NCBI RefSeq assembly: GCF_900111555.1 | Contig: NZ_FOHZ01000027.1 | Location: forward strand, 1 to 37,494 | Length of the DNA: 37,494 nt | Source: Marinobacter segnicrescens | GTDB taxonomy: Bacteria > Pseudomonadota > Gammaproteobacteria > Pseudomonadales > Oleiphilaceae | Direction: 5' to 3' | In this document: positions 8,360-16,614 of the stretch, piece by piece | Position numbering within the stretch: position 1 is the stretch's first letter | Layout: every line of letters starts with the position of its first letter | Notes under the pieces: generated by a model | Seen by the model: only the letters and a program-made list of their open reading frames with translations | Told to the model about the DNA's origin: nothing | Databases searched by the model: none | Made by a program: the position numbers and the translations under genes

Positions 8360-9271
8360 ATGCTTGTGGTAGCAGCACTTGGAGGCAATGCCCTGTTGCG
8401 GCGAGGGGAACCCCTGACCGCCGCGGCGCAGCGGGCCAACGTGAAGATTGCAGCCCAATCTCTGGCCGACATCGTCCGCGCAGGCCACCAGCTGGTGGTC
8501 ACTCACGGTAATGGTCCGCAGGTAGGCCTGCTGGCGCTTCAGGGCGCCGCCTATAAGCCGGACGAAGCCTACCCCCTGGATGTATTGGGCGCGGAAACCG
8601 AAGGCATGATCGGCTACATCATCGAGCAGGAACTGGAAAATGCCCTGGATCATGACCGGCCAGTAGCAACCCTGCTGACCCAGGTTCTGGTGGACAAGGA
8701 CGACCCCGCCTTTAAAAAGCCGACAAAATTTGTCGGGCCGGTGTATGACAAGGAAGAAGCGGAGACCAAAGCCGAAGCCGCTGGCTGGCACATTGCCCAG
8801 GATGGCGACAGGTGGCGGCGGGTAGTGCCCTCGCCCAAACCCCTGGAAATTCCCGATATGCGGGTGCTCCAACTGCTGCTGGAACAGGGTGTTGTGGTGA
8901 TCTGTGCCGGAGGCGGCGGTATCCCCATTCTTCGCCGGGACGATGGCAGCATGATCGGGATCGAAGCCGTCATCGACAAGGATGCCGCCAGCGCACTACT
9001 GGCCAGCCAATTGGGTGCAGACGCTTTGCTGCTCCTTACCGATGTGGATGCCATATACCGTAACTTCGGCAAAGACACCGCCGCCCCCATCCATGAGCTG
9101 ACGCTCGATGAGGCCCGCAAGCTGGACCTTCCCGCAGGCTCCATGGGTCCGAAAATAGCTGCTGCGGGAAATTTTGTCGAAAGTGGGGGTGTCAGTGGTA
9201 TTGGTAAGCTGGAAGACGCGCTTGCCATTTTGACTCGTGATGCAGGCACGCGAATCCTTCCCGCTGTTTAG
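8360..9271 (+). CDS. arcC: Carbamate kinase
   Basis: A 303-residue enzyme of the amino-acid-kinase fold. It transfers phosphate from carbamoyl phosphate to ADP, yielding ATP, ammonia and CO2. This is the energy-conserving step of the ADI pathway. The N-terminus VVAALGGNALLRRGEP and the segment VTHGNGPQVGLLALQ are characteristic, as are the glycine-rich VICAGGGGIP and the SMGPKIAAA region near the C-terminus. ACAAGGAG precedes the ATG. It is the last arc gene. Its stop (9269-9271) is only five bases before the start of the duplicated FNR promoter segment. Confidence 0.97.
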   Translation: MLVVAALGGNALLRRGEPLTAAAQRANVKIAAQSLADIVRAGHQLVVTHGNGPQVGLLALQGAAYKPDEAYPLDVLGAETEGMIGYIIEQELENALDHDRPVATLLTQVLVDKDDPAFKKPTKFVGPVYDKEEAETKAEAAGWHIAQDGDRWRRVVPSPKPLEIPDMRVLQLLLEQGVVVICAGGGGIPILRRDDGSMIGIEAVIDKDAASALLASQLGADALLLLTDVDAIYRNFGKDTAAPIHELTLDEARKLDLPAGSMGPKIAAAGNFVESGGVSGIGKLEDALAILTRDAGTRILPAV

Positions 9272-9276
9272 CCCTT

Positions 9277-9543
9277 AATTGCCAAAGTGGAAAGTTTGAT
9301 GCGTATCAATTCCTCATTATAGAGAGGCTCTTTTTTCATCTTTTGTTGGATTTTTTCAGCATGAATTCAGGCTCATGAGTTTTAGTGGTAGGTAATGGCT
9401 GTCTGCTGGCGTAATTGGCAAAACGAAACAACATAAGGGAAAGGGAAGATGGATATTAAAACCTTCGGAGAACTTATTAACTGGACACGGGACCTGCATG
9501 CTCATCTTGCAAGATGCCTGTCCCACTGCGCCACTAAGAATGA
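9277..9543 (+). repeat. 267-bp direct repeat, copy 1 (source copy)
   Basis: This segment recurs at 19232-19498, with 266 of 267 bases equal by eye; the one difference is G at 9418 versus T at 19373. It contains the FNR box, the whole 5' region and the first 31 codons of the gene at 9449. In this copy the gene is complete, so this is taken as the source. Both copies have the same orientation and are 9955 bp apart. Confidence 0.95.
9296..9309. promoter_or_regulatory. Perfect FNR/ANR box upstream of the 9449 gene
   Basis: TTGATGCGTATCAA matches the FNR/ANR consensus at all fixed positions. It lies 139 bp before the ATG at 9449, immediately downstream of arcC, with an AT-rich stretch (CATTATAGAGAGG, then T runs) between 9315 and 9356. 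It probably drives the 9449 gene and perhaps the following nucleotide operon. Confidence 0.78.
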
Positions 9544-9907
9544 AGAAGCGCGAGCACAAGCGTTGCTGGACTATTTGGCGACCCATGAATCGGAAATGGA
9601 ACGTATTGTGAACGAGTTCAAGTCGCAGGGCGATTCCAAAGTGTTGGAGACAAGGGTCTACGACTACCTGTCTCACCATCCCATTAAGACCCACAGAACC
9701 TGCGATGAGCCATACGCACAGCTGGATTTTGAGGGCATATGCAGAGAAGTATTCGATTTCCATGATCAGATAGAGGACCTTTATCGCACCATGGCCGACA
9801 AAGCCGAAATTCCCGAGGCGAAAGAATTACTGCAGTCGTTGCTAACCATGGAAGAGAACGAAGCTATGCGATTGGCCAGGCAGATAGGGCGTATGAACGA
9901 CCTCTGA
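9449..9907 (+). CDS. Small all-helical protein of unknown function behind an FNR box
   Basis: A 152-residue soluble protein with AAGGGAAAGGGAAG as ribosome site just before ATG 9449. It is predicted largely helical by its periodic charge pattern. The segments LHAHLARCLSHC (16-27), HESEMERIVNEF and EVFDFHDQIEDLYRTMADKA resemble the Glu/His-bearing helices of ferritin-like or hemerythrin-like bundles, but I do not see a clean metal-binding motif. No signal peptide or membrane segment is present. The C-terminal helix region EAKELLQSLLTMEENEAMRL recalls rubrerythrin-like domains. I do not recognise the gene; the ferritin-like suggestion is tentative. Its first 31 codons were duplicated together with the promoter at 19232. 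Confidence 0.8.
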   Translation: MDIKTFGELINWTRDLHAHLARCLSHCATKNEEARAQALLDYLATHESEMERIVNEFKSQGDSKVLETRVYDYLSHHPIKTHRTCDEPYAQLDFEGICREVFDFHDQIEDLYRTMADKAEIPEAKELLQSLLTMEENEAMRLARQIGRMNDL

Positions 9908-9955
9908 TCAGGACACTGAAAATCTTTCTCCGGTGCAGTAAAAGGGTGTTGATAT

Positions 9956-11470
9956 ATGGCGGGGTCTTCCGGTCAGTTGCGGGTTTTCAAGATGGGTATC
10001 AATACTCATCAGGAACCTGTTGTCTACATGCGTGATGATTGTGATGTCTGCCTTTCAGAAGGATTCTCCGCCAGTTCCAGGGTGGGAATTTCCTCGCAGG
10101 GACGTTCCATCATCGCAACTCTCAATATTTCGTCTGATGAAACGGTTCCCAAAGGGTATGCGGGGCTTTCAGATATCGCCATAGAGCGGCTCGGGGTGGC
10201 TCAGTCTGACCTGGTTTCAGTACATCATGCGCCCTATATCGAATCCTTGAGTCTGGTTCGTCGGAAAGTATTCGGACACAGCTTGCTTCCGGCTGAGATG
10301 GCCCGCATTGTCTCCGATATCTCCGCACACAAATACAGCGATGTCGAAATAGCCTGTTTCCTGAGCGCTTGTGCGGGTGGCAGATTAGGTTTCGATGAGA
10401 TTGTTGCTTTGACCCAGGCGATGGTGAATTGCGGACAACAGCTCGATTGGCCAGGCGTGGATCGTGTGTTCGACAAACACTGTGTTGGAGGCCTGCCGGG
10501 CAACCGGACCACGCCGCTGGTTGTGTCGATCGTCAGCGCAGCAGGCTTAGTAATGCCTAAAACCTCCTCCCGTGCCATCACCTCACCGGCGGGAACAGCG
10601 GACACCATGGAAGCGCTGACCAATGTGAGGCTTGGGCTGAACGAGATTCGCCGTGTGGTCAGAGAAACCGGTGCCTGTCTCGCCTGGGGTGGGGCGATGA
10701 ACCTCAGCCCGGCTGATGACCTGTTGATTCGCATCGAGAGAGCGCTGGACCTTGATGGTGAGGGCCAGCTCGTGGCCTCGGTGCTGTCCAAGAAGATTGC
10801 TGCCGGTTCCACCCATGCGGTGATTGACATTCCGGTGGGGGAGACGGCCAAGGTTCGAACGCCCGGCGATGCCGACCGGCTGGCCTCTCTTTTCACAAGC
10901 GTTGGGGCGGCCTGTGGGCTGAAGGTACGCTGCATCGCGACAGACGGCAGCAAGCCGGTTGGTGCAGGGATTGGGCCGACAGAGGAGGCCCGTGATGTTT
11001 TGGCCGTGTTGCAGGGAAAGCGGGGTGCGCCGGAGGATCTACGGAGCCGCGCCATCTTGCTGGCTGGCCATTTATTCGATCTGGCCGATGGTCTTGGCGT
11101 GAAAGAGGGGATGATCAAAGCAGAGCGATTACTTCAAGACGGCTCTGCCTGGGAGCAGTTCAAGCGCATAACAAAGGCTCAGGGGGGACTGAAGAGCTTA
11201 GGTGAAGCCCGTTTTAGGCGCCCAGTTCTGTGCTCGGAATCCGGAACAATCGTGTCTATCGACAATCGTCGGCTTGCCCGTGTCGCCAAGCTGGCAGGCG
11301 CACCTGCCAGCTCTACCGCAGGGCTGCGGCTACTGGCGACCGTCGGTGATAGAGTCACTAAGGGAGAGCCTCTCTATGAATTGCTCAGTGACAGTCCGGG
11401 GCAGCAGGATTATGCGCTGGCGTTTAACGATATGGGGCCGGCAATCTTCACTGTAAAGCGAGAGGAATGA
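9956..11470 (+). CDS. AMP phosphorylase / thymidine-phosphorylase-family enzyme (archaeal type)
   Basis: A 504-residue protein of the pyrimidine-nucleoside phosphorylase superfamily. Its length and an N-terminal extension of about 85 residues match archaeal AMP phosphorylase rather than the roughly 440-residue DeoA. The phosphate and substrate motifs DKHCVGGLPGNRTTP (173-187) and KTSSRAITSPAGTADTME (202-219) are those of the AMP phosphorylase group. The C-terminal domain ends with a lipoyl-like strand region (SGTIVSIDNRRL to DRVTKGEPLYELL). In archaea this enzyme converts NMP plus phosphate to base plus ribose-1,5-bisphosphate. Activity here is inferred. The start at 9956 has AAAGGG nine bases upstream. 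Its stop overlaps the next start (ATGA), so the two are likely translationally coupled. Confidence 0.88.
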   Translation: MAGSSGQLRVFKMGINTHQEPVVYMRDDCDVCLSEGFSASSRVGISSQGRSIIATLNISSDETVPKGYAGLSDIAIERLGVAQSDLVSVHHAPYIESLSLVRRKVFGHSLLPAEMARIVSDISAHKYSDVEIACFLSACAGGRLGFDEIVALTQAMVNCGQQLDWPGVDRVFDKHCVGGLPGNRTTPLVVSIVSAAGLVMPKTSSRAITSPAGTADTMEALTNVRLGLNEIRRVVRETGACLAWGGAMNLSPADDLLIRIERALDLDGEGQLVASVLSKKIAAGSTHAVIDIPVGETAKVRTPGDADRLASLFTSVGAACGLKVRCIATDGSKPVGAGIGPTEEARDVLAVLQGKRGAPEDLRSRAILLAGHLFDLADGLGVKEGMIKAERLLQDGSAWEQFKRITKAQGGLKSLGEARFRRPVLCSESGTIVSIDNRRLARVAKLAGAPASSTAGLRLLATVGDRVTKGEPLYELLSDSPGQQDYALAFNDMGPAIFTVKREE

Positions 11471-12387
11471 TTGTGGACATTACTGAAGAAAGTGTGTTGT
11501 TCAGCCTTGCTCCCCATCCATTACGGGAAAAACTTTGTGATCGGCTCAATCTGGAGCCGGGAAGTTTGGAGGTGCGGAGGTTCCCTGATGGTGAGTCCTA
11601 CTTACGTGTGCTCACATCAGTCAAAGGTGCGAACTGCGTAATATTGGCCGACCTAACGCATCCAGACACCAAATACCTTGCTCTCCTGTTTCTCTTTGAA
11701 ACTCTCCGGGAACTCGGTGCCAGGTCGATTGGGTTGGTGGCGCCCTATCTTTGCTATATGCGCCAGGATCGACGCTTCGAAGAAGGGGAGGCGGTCACCT
11801 CCAGGGTGTTTGCCCAGTCTTTGTCTTTACATATCGACTGGCTGATCACTGTTGATCCACATTTGCACAGGTACCAGTCTCTTGACGAAATCTACAGCAT
11901 ACCCACGCAAGTTGTTCAGGGAGCACCGGCGCTGGCGGATTGGCTACGGGGGCAAAACGGTCTGTTGCTGGTAGGTCCGGACGCGGAAAGTGAGCAATGG
12001 GTATCAAGTATCGCGCAGGCCAGTAACCATCCTTATGTCATTGGCACCAAGCAGCGTCTGGGTGACCGGCGCGTTGAAGTCACCTTGCCGGATATCTCGG
12101 CGTATAACGGCCGGAAAGCCGTCATCATTGATGACGTTATTTCCAGCGGACGCACCATTGGCGAGTGTGTCAGGGCACTTAAGGCGCAAGGCACGGAGGC
12201 CATCCTGTGTGCGGCGGTGCATGGCATTTTTGCGGAGGCCTCGGACACCTACCTTCTGGGTACCGGCCTGCAGACGCTGGTGACCACCAACACGGTTCCA
12301 CACAGCAGCAATGAGATCGATGTCAGCGAGTTGCTGGTGCCGCCGGTCAGGCATTTTCTCAATCAGGTGGAGGGTGAGCGCCGATGA
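11467..12387 (+). CDS. Ribose-phosphate pyrophosphokinase (PRPP synthetase) homologue
   Basis: A 306-residue protein with the PRPP-synthetase fold. The early segment RFPDGESYLRV, the flexible-loop-type motif YMRQDRRFEEGEA, the metal and ATP motif DPHLHRY, and the PRPP-binding loop VIIDDVISSGRT (219-230) are all present. The canonical reaction is ribose-5-phosphate plus ATP to PRPP plus AMP. The sequence looks divergent from housekeeping Prs. Because it is coupled to an AMP phosphorylase gene, it may act in nucleotide breakdown or in handling ribose-1,5-bisphosphate. It overlaps both neighbours by four bases. Confidence 0.9.
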   Translation: MIVDITEESVLFSLAPHPLREKLCDRLNLEPGSLEVRRFPDGESYLRVLTSVKGANCVILADLTHPDTKYLALLFLFETLRELGARSIGLVAPYLCYMRQDRRFEEGEAVTSRVFAQSLSLHIDWLITVDPHLHRYQSLDEIYSIPTQVVQGAPALADWLRGQNGLLLVGPDAESEQWVSSIAQASNHPYVIGTKQRLGDRRVEVTLPDISAYNGRKAVIIDDVISSGRTIGECVRALKAQGTEAILCAAVHGIFAEASDTYLLGTGLQTLVTTNTVPHSSNEIDVSELLVPPVRHFLNQVEGERR

Positions 12388-13739
12388 ACATTACATTTCT
12401 GGGTGGCACGGAAACCGTGACCGGCTCCAAGTTCCTGGTTGAAACCGGCCAGACACGTGTATTGGTCGATTGCGGCCTGTTTCAGGGGTACAAGTGGCTG
12501 AGAAAGCGCAACCGGCAACCGTTGCCGCTCGATATTGCCTCGCTGGATGCCGTGCTTCTGACCCATGCCCATCTGGATCATTCAGGCTACATCCCCGTGT
12601 TGTACAAGCAGGGCTTCCGGGGGGCGGTTTATACCCATCATGCCACCCGAGAGCTATGCAGCATATTGCTGGCCGATAGCGGCCATCTTCAGGAAGAGGA
12701 GGCACATTACCTCGGCCGCCATAAGCTGAGCAGGCATGAGAATCCGGAGCCCCTGTATGATCAGGAGGATGCAGAAGCCTGCATGGAGCTGTTTCAGTCG
12801 GTGGACTTTCACCAAGTGATCCAGCTCGGTGATATACGCTTTCATCTGCGACCGGTCGGGCACATTCTCGGGGCGGCCTGTGTCATCATCGAGGCGGAAG
12901 GTAAATGCGTCGGTTTTTCCGGCGATGTGGGCCGCCTCAATGATATTTTCATGAGGCCACCTGCGCCTCTGCCAGCTCTGGACATGCTGATGCTGGAGTC
13001 AACGTATGGCAATCGTCGCCACGACGATGCGGACCCGTTGTCGCAGTTGGCAGACATCGTTAATGAAACCGTCGACAAAGGGGGCAATATACTGATTCCG
13101 GCCTTTGCCGTGGGCAGAGCGCAGGTCTTGCAGCATATGCTCACCGACCTGATGAAGGCGGGACGAATTCCAAGGTTGCCAGTTTATCTGGATAGCCCCA
13201 TGGCGATTGATGTTTCTGAGATTTACTGCCGCTACGAAGATCAGCATCGGTTGAGCAGTTCAGAATGCCACGAAATGTGCAGCACCGTTCATTATAGCCG
13301 CAGCGTCCAGGACTCCAAGGCGCTGGCTGATCAGGCCTACCCGCACGTAATTATTGCAGGCAGCGGTATGGCAACGGGCGGTCGCATTCTTCATCACTTC
13401 AAACGTCTCCTCGGCCAGCACCGTACAACCGTTATCTTTGCCGGTTATCAGGCAGGGGGGACACGAGGCGCCAAAATGGTTGATGGAGCGGAAAGGATCA
13501 AGATCCACGGCGACTGGATTCCGGTCAAGGCCCGGCTGGAGGTGTTGAGTGGGCTTTCCGGACATGGAGATTTCACAGAGATCGAACAGTGGCTGGCTCA
13601 AAGTGACTTAGCCCCCGAAACGCCGATCAACTTGATTCATGGAGACCCTGATGCGCTGGAGGCCATGAAGGATCACTTGCGTCAGAACACCCGGTTTGAG
13701 GTGGAGGTGGCAAGCTACCAATCCATTTTGCGTCTTTGA
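12384..13739 (+). CDS. Beta-CASP metallo-beta-lactamase-fold RNase-like protein
   Basis: A 451-residue cytoplasmic protein. The metal site motif HAHLDHSG is at residues 61-68. FSGDVGR, ESTYGNR, the beta-CASP block AGSGMATGGRILHHF, FAGYQAGGT and a C-terminal LSGLSGHGDF motif follow in the right order. This is the architecture of RNA-specificity-domain (RMMBL) proteins such as YsiA/CPSF-type RNases. The start ATG at 12384 overlaps the preceding stop. Its operon partners act on nucleotides, so RNA breakdown to nucleoside monophosphates is a plausible role. Endo- or exonuclease mode cannot be told from sequence. Confidence 0.9.
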   Translation: MNITFLGGTETVTGSKFLVETGQTRVLVDCGLFQGYKWLRKRNRQPLPLDIASLDAVLLTHAHLDHSGYIPVLYKQGFRGAVYTHHATRELCSILLADSGHLQEEEAHYLGRHKLSRHENPEPLYDQEDAEACMELFQSVDFHQVIQLGDIRFHLRPVGHILGAACVIIEAEGKCVGFSGDVGRLNDIFMRPPAPLPALDMLMLESTYGNRRHDDADPLSQLADIVNETVDKGGNILIPAFAVGRAQVLQHMLTDLMKAGRIPRLPVYLDSPMAIDVSEIYCRYEDQHRLSSSECHEMCSTVHYSRSVQDSKALADQAYPHVIIAGSGMATGGRILHHFKRLLGQHRTTVIFAGYQAGGTRGAKMVDGAERIKIHGDWIPVKARLEVLSGLSGHGDFTEIEQWLAQSDLAPETPINLIHGDPDALEAMKDHLRQNTRFEVEVASYQSILRL

Positions 13740-13872
13740 CGATGCCCTGACGGCCATCTTCGAGGGCGACCTGAATGAGCCGCTTAAGATCCGGCAACGA
13801 CCTTGGTCGCGGCGGCTGCCGAGTGCTAGAGTGGGCGATCTCATTGGCTGGAGTGAGAGGCAGTGGCCCTGA
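13738..13872 (+). other. Coding-like orphan stretch between operons, possible gene remnant
   Basis: In the frame starting at 13738 there is an open stretch reading DDALTAIFEGDLNEPLKIRQ and on to a stop at 13870-13872. It overlaps the last bases of the RNase gene and has no start codon of its own. It looks protein-like but I cannot match it to a family. It could be the tail of a lost gene, or chance. The rest of the 175-bp gap before 13915 holds only the AAGGAG site of the next gene. Confidence 0.3.
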
Positions 13873-13914
13873 TCCCGGCTCCAACCTGAACAGTAATGTC
13901 ATAAGGAGTGTTTG

Positions 13915-14877
13915 GTGAAATCCCAATCCTGGCTCTGGTCTCTGATAGCGGTGTTGGTGCTCGCCGGCGGTTCTTATGGGGTTTTTGTTCTGTTTGGGGA
14001 AGAGCCCTTGCCGCAGGGAATCGTCTATGGCAATGGCCATATCGAGGGGCGGGAAGTGCGGATCGCGGCCGAAGTGGCCGGTCGGGTCATCGAGCACCAT
14101 CTCGCGGAAGGCAGCAAGGTTTCGGCTGGCGACACGGTAGCCGTGATCGACCCCGCCGATGCCAGAGACCGCCTGCGCTCGGCACAGGCCGAGCTGGCCT
14201 CGGCGCGGGAAGTCCGTGACGGCTTCGACAGCCAAATCACCACCTGGCGTCATCATCTCCAGAATGCCGAGAAACAACGGCAGCGGATCCGGGACTTGCG
14301 GTCCCGCAATCTGGCCAGCTCGAGTGATCTGGATCAGGCGGAAAATGCCGTCAGTGAGGCCCGGGGCCGACTTGAGTCTCTCCAGCGGCAGAAGGATGCC
14401 GCCGAAGAACAGGTGGCTGCAAGGGCGGCGCAGGTGGCACTGGCTGAATCGCAACTGGACAAAGCGGAGGTTGCCGCGCCGCTCTCCGGAACCATCCTGA
14501 TCCGGGCGGTGGAGACGGGAGAGGTTGTCGATACCGGCCAGCCGCTGGCCACGATGGTGAATCTGCAGCAGCTCGAACTCAAGGTCTATGTCCCCGGTGA
14601 TATCCTCAACCGGATCAGCTTGGGGGATCCCGCCAGAATCCGCGTGGACGGTTTGCCCGGGGACTTTTCCGCCAAAGTCGGCAGGATTGACGATTTCGCC
14701 CAGTTCACCCCCCGCGATGTCCACATGCCCGACGAGAGAGTTCGGATGGTCTATGGCGTTACCCTGGTGCTGGATAATCCGGCCGATGCTCTGAAACCGG
14801 GTATGCCGGCAGATGCCTGGATTCGCTGGGATCCGGACGCCGAGTGGCCAGCGACCCTCTCGGTTCCGGCGCGCTGA
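13915..14877 (+). CDS. HlyD/YbhG-type periplasmic adaptor protein
   Basis: A 320-residue membrane-fusion protein. GTG at 13915 is chosen as start because AAGGAG at 13903-13908 is six bases upstream; an in-frame TTG at 13912 is too close. Residues 7-26 form an N-terminal membrane anchor. Then come a biotinyl-lipoyl half (GHIEGREVRIAAEVAGRV), a long coiled-coil hairpin (about 80-185), the second lipoyl half (LSGTILIRAVETGEVV) and a beta-barrel domain. It would link an inner-membrane ABC transporter to the outer membrane. The ATPase gene starts six bases after its stop. Confidence 0.93.
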   Translation: MKSQSWLWSLIAVLVLAGGSYGVFVLFGEEPLPQGIVYGNGHIEGREVRIAAEVAGRVIEHHLAEGSKVSAGDTVAVIDPADARDRLRSAQAELASAREVRDGFDSQITTWRHHLQNAEKQRQRIRDLRSRNLASSSDLDQAENAVSEARGRLESLQRQKDAAEEQVAARAAQVALAESQLDKAEVAAPLSGTILIRAVETGEVVDTGQPLATMVNLQQLELKVYVPGDILNRISLGDPARIRVDGLPGDFSAKVGRIDDFAQFTPRDVHMPDERVRMVYGVTLVLDNPADALKPGMPADAWIRWDPDAEWPATLSVPAR

Positions 14878-14883
14878 GCCGTC

Positions 14884-16614
14884 ATGTCTTCCCCGGAACC
14901 CATCGTCGCCAAAGGCCTTGGCCGCCAATTCGGAGACAATGTTGTCATCGAGCCACTGGATGTTTCCGTTGATCGCGGCCAACGAGTGGGCATTGTCGGT
15001 GCTGATGGCGCTGGCAAGACGACGCTGTTACAGATGTTGGCTGGCATCCTGGACCCCACTGTGGGGGAATGCCGGGTCCTGGGCTTCGATACCCGTCGTG
15101 AGGCCAAGCAGGTTGCTGCCCAGATTGGCTATATGTCCCAGGGATTTACGCTTTACGATCGACTCAGCGTCAAGGAAAACCTGAGCTTTGCCGCTCGCAT
15201 CCGGGATGTGCCCGACGAACTCTATCGGGAGCGTTCAGAAAGGTTGCTATCCATGTCGGGGCTTGGCCGCTTTACTGACAGGCCCGCCGCCAAACTGTCC
15301 GGTGGCATGCAGAAAAAGTTGTCGCTATGTACCAATCTGGTCCATGAACCGGAGCTGCTGATCCTTGACGAACCGGGGCTCGGCGTCGACCCCCTGTCCC
15401 GGCGCCATCTCTGGACCATGCTCGACCGCTTCCGGTCGCAGGGCCTGACCATGGTTGTGGCTACCTCCTACATGGACGAGGCGGAGCGCTGCGACAGGAT
15501 ACTGCTGCTGGAACAGGGCCGCGTTCTTGCGGATGGGTCGCTGGAAGAGCTGCTGAGGCCCGCCGCCGGAAGGGTGTTCACTGTAAATGCTGGAGATACC
15601 GGACGAGGCTTGCGGGAGTTGTCCGGCATCCTGGCTCAAATTGACAGCGTCCATTCAGTGCAGTGGTTGCCGGATCACCTGCGACTGGTGATGAACGCGG
15701 ACATCGCTGAAAACCAGCTCGCCGAGTTATTGCCCGAGGGAACCCACCTGGCGGCGGCCGAGCCCCGGCTCGAGGATCTGTTTGTGCTGCGGACGGACAG
15801 GAGGGCCGGCGAGCAGCAGTTTCCGGAATTGGCCCGGCAAGACAGGGGAAAAGAGGAAGGGCTGGTGGCCACCGGCCTGAGCGTCCGCTTCGGACATTTC
15901 AAGGCCGTTGACCGGGTGAGTTTCGAGGCGCCATCTGGCGAACTGCTTGCGTTGCTGGGGCCCAACGGGGCGGGCAAGACAACCCTGATCAGGGCCTTGT
16001 GCGGGCTGGTGGCCATCGATGAGGGCAACGCCCGGGTGGCCGGGGTGAGCTCCGGCGGGGGTAGCACCGCATTGCGCCGGCAAATTGGTTATATGTCACA
16101 ACGGTTTTCACTCTATCTGGAACTGACCCCCTGGGAGAATCTCCGCTTCTTTGCCAATGCCTACGGCCTGGCCGGAGGCGCGGCGCGGGCTGCGATCGAC
16201 TGGGCCAGGGAAGTAACGGGGCTGACAGATATTCCCGACAAGCTCACCGGTGATCTTTCAAGTGCCTTGCGCCAGCGTCTGGCGCTGGCCTGCAGCCTGC
16301 TTCACCGGCCCCGGGTCTTGTTCCTTGATGAGCCCACCTCGGGTGTCGATCCCGTCGCCCGGTACCGTTTCTGGCGGGTTATCCGTGAGCTGGCCGCCAG
16401 CGGTATGACCGTGCTGGTCACTACCCACTACCTGGAGGAAGCGGCCTATTGTGATCGTTTGGCGTTAATGCTGGACGGGCGGCTGCTTGCACACGGTAGC
16501 CGATCATCGCTGAATCATTCGCTCGGCCTCGAAGCCGACGCCACGGTGGAGATGCTCTTCACGGCGGCCATAGAACAGGCGGGAACGGCCAATTCCCGGG
16601 CGTTGGGACCATGA
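14884..16614 (+). CDS. Dual-domain ABC exporter ATPase (YbhF type)
   Basis: A 576-residue fusion of two ABC ATPase domains. Domain 1 has Walker A GADGAGKT (39-46), the signature LSGGM (138-142) and Walker B LLILDEP, but its H-loop residue is Ser (S195 in ATSYMDE). Domain 2 has Walker A GPNGAGKT (359-366) and Walker B VLFLDEP with a normal H-loop histidine (H515), but its signature is degraded to LSSAL (458-462). One composite ATP site (Walker 1 with signature 2) therefore looks degenerate and the other intact. It powers the two permeases downstream; the stop overlaps the first permease start. The substrate is unknown; YbhFSR-type systems export drugs or cations. Confidence 0.94.
   Translation: MSSPEPIVAKGLGRQFGDNVVIEPLDVSVDRGQRVGIVGADGAGKTTLLQMLAGILDPTVGECRVLGFDTRREAKQVAAQIGYMSQGFTLYDRLSVKENLSFAARIRDVPDELYRERSERLLSMSGLGRFTDRPAAKLSGGMQKKLSLCTNLVHEPELLILDEPGLGVDPLSRRHLWTMLDRFRSQGLTMVVATSYMDEAERCDRILLLEQGRVLADGSLEELLRPAAGRVFTVNAGDTGRGLRELSGILAQIDSVHSVQWLPDHLRLVMNADIAENQLAELLPEGTHLAAAEPRLEDLFVLRTDRRAGEQQFPELARQDRGKEEGLVATGLSVRFGHFKAVDRVSFEAPSGELLALLGPNGAGKTTLIRALCGLVAIDEGNARVAGVSSGGGSTALRRQIGYMSQRFSLYLELTPWENLRFFANAYGLAGGAARAAIDWAREVTGLTDIPDKLTGDLSSALRQRLALACSLLHRPRVLFLDEPTSGVDPVARYRFWRVIRELAASGMTVLVTTHYLEEAAYCDRLALMLDGRLLAHGSRSSLNHSLGLEADATVEMLFTAAIEQAGTANSRALGP

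Noticed and set aside
7610..8872. 420-codon minus-strand frame across arcB and arcC
   Set aside because: It spans two clear genes on the opposite strand and has no recognisable protein features.
13627..14982. 451-codon minus-strand frame across the HlyD gene
   Set aside because: It is antisense to a clear adaptor protein gene and is explained by codon bias.
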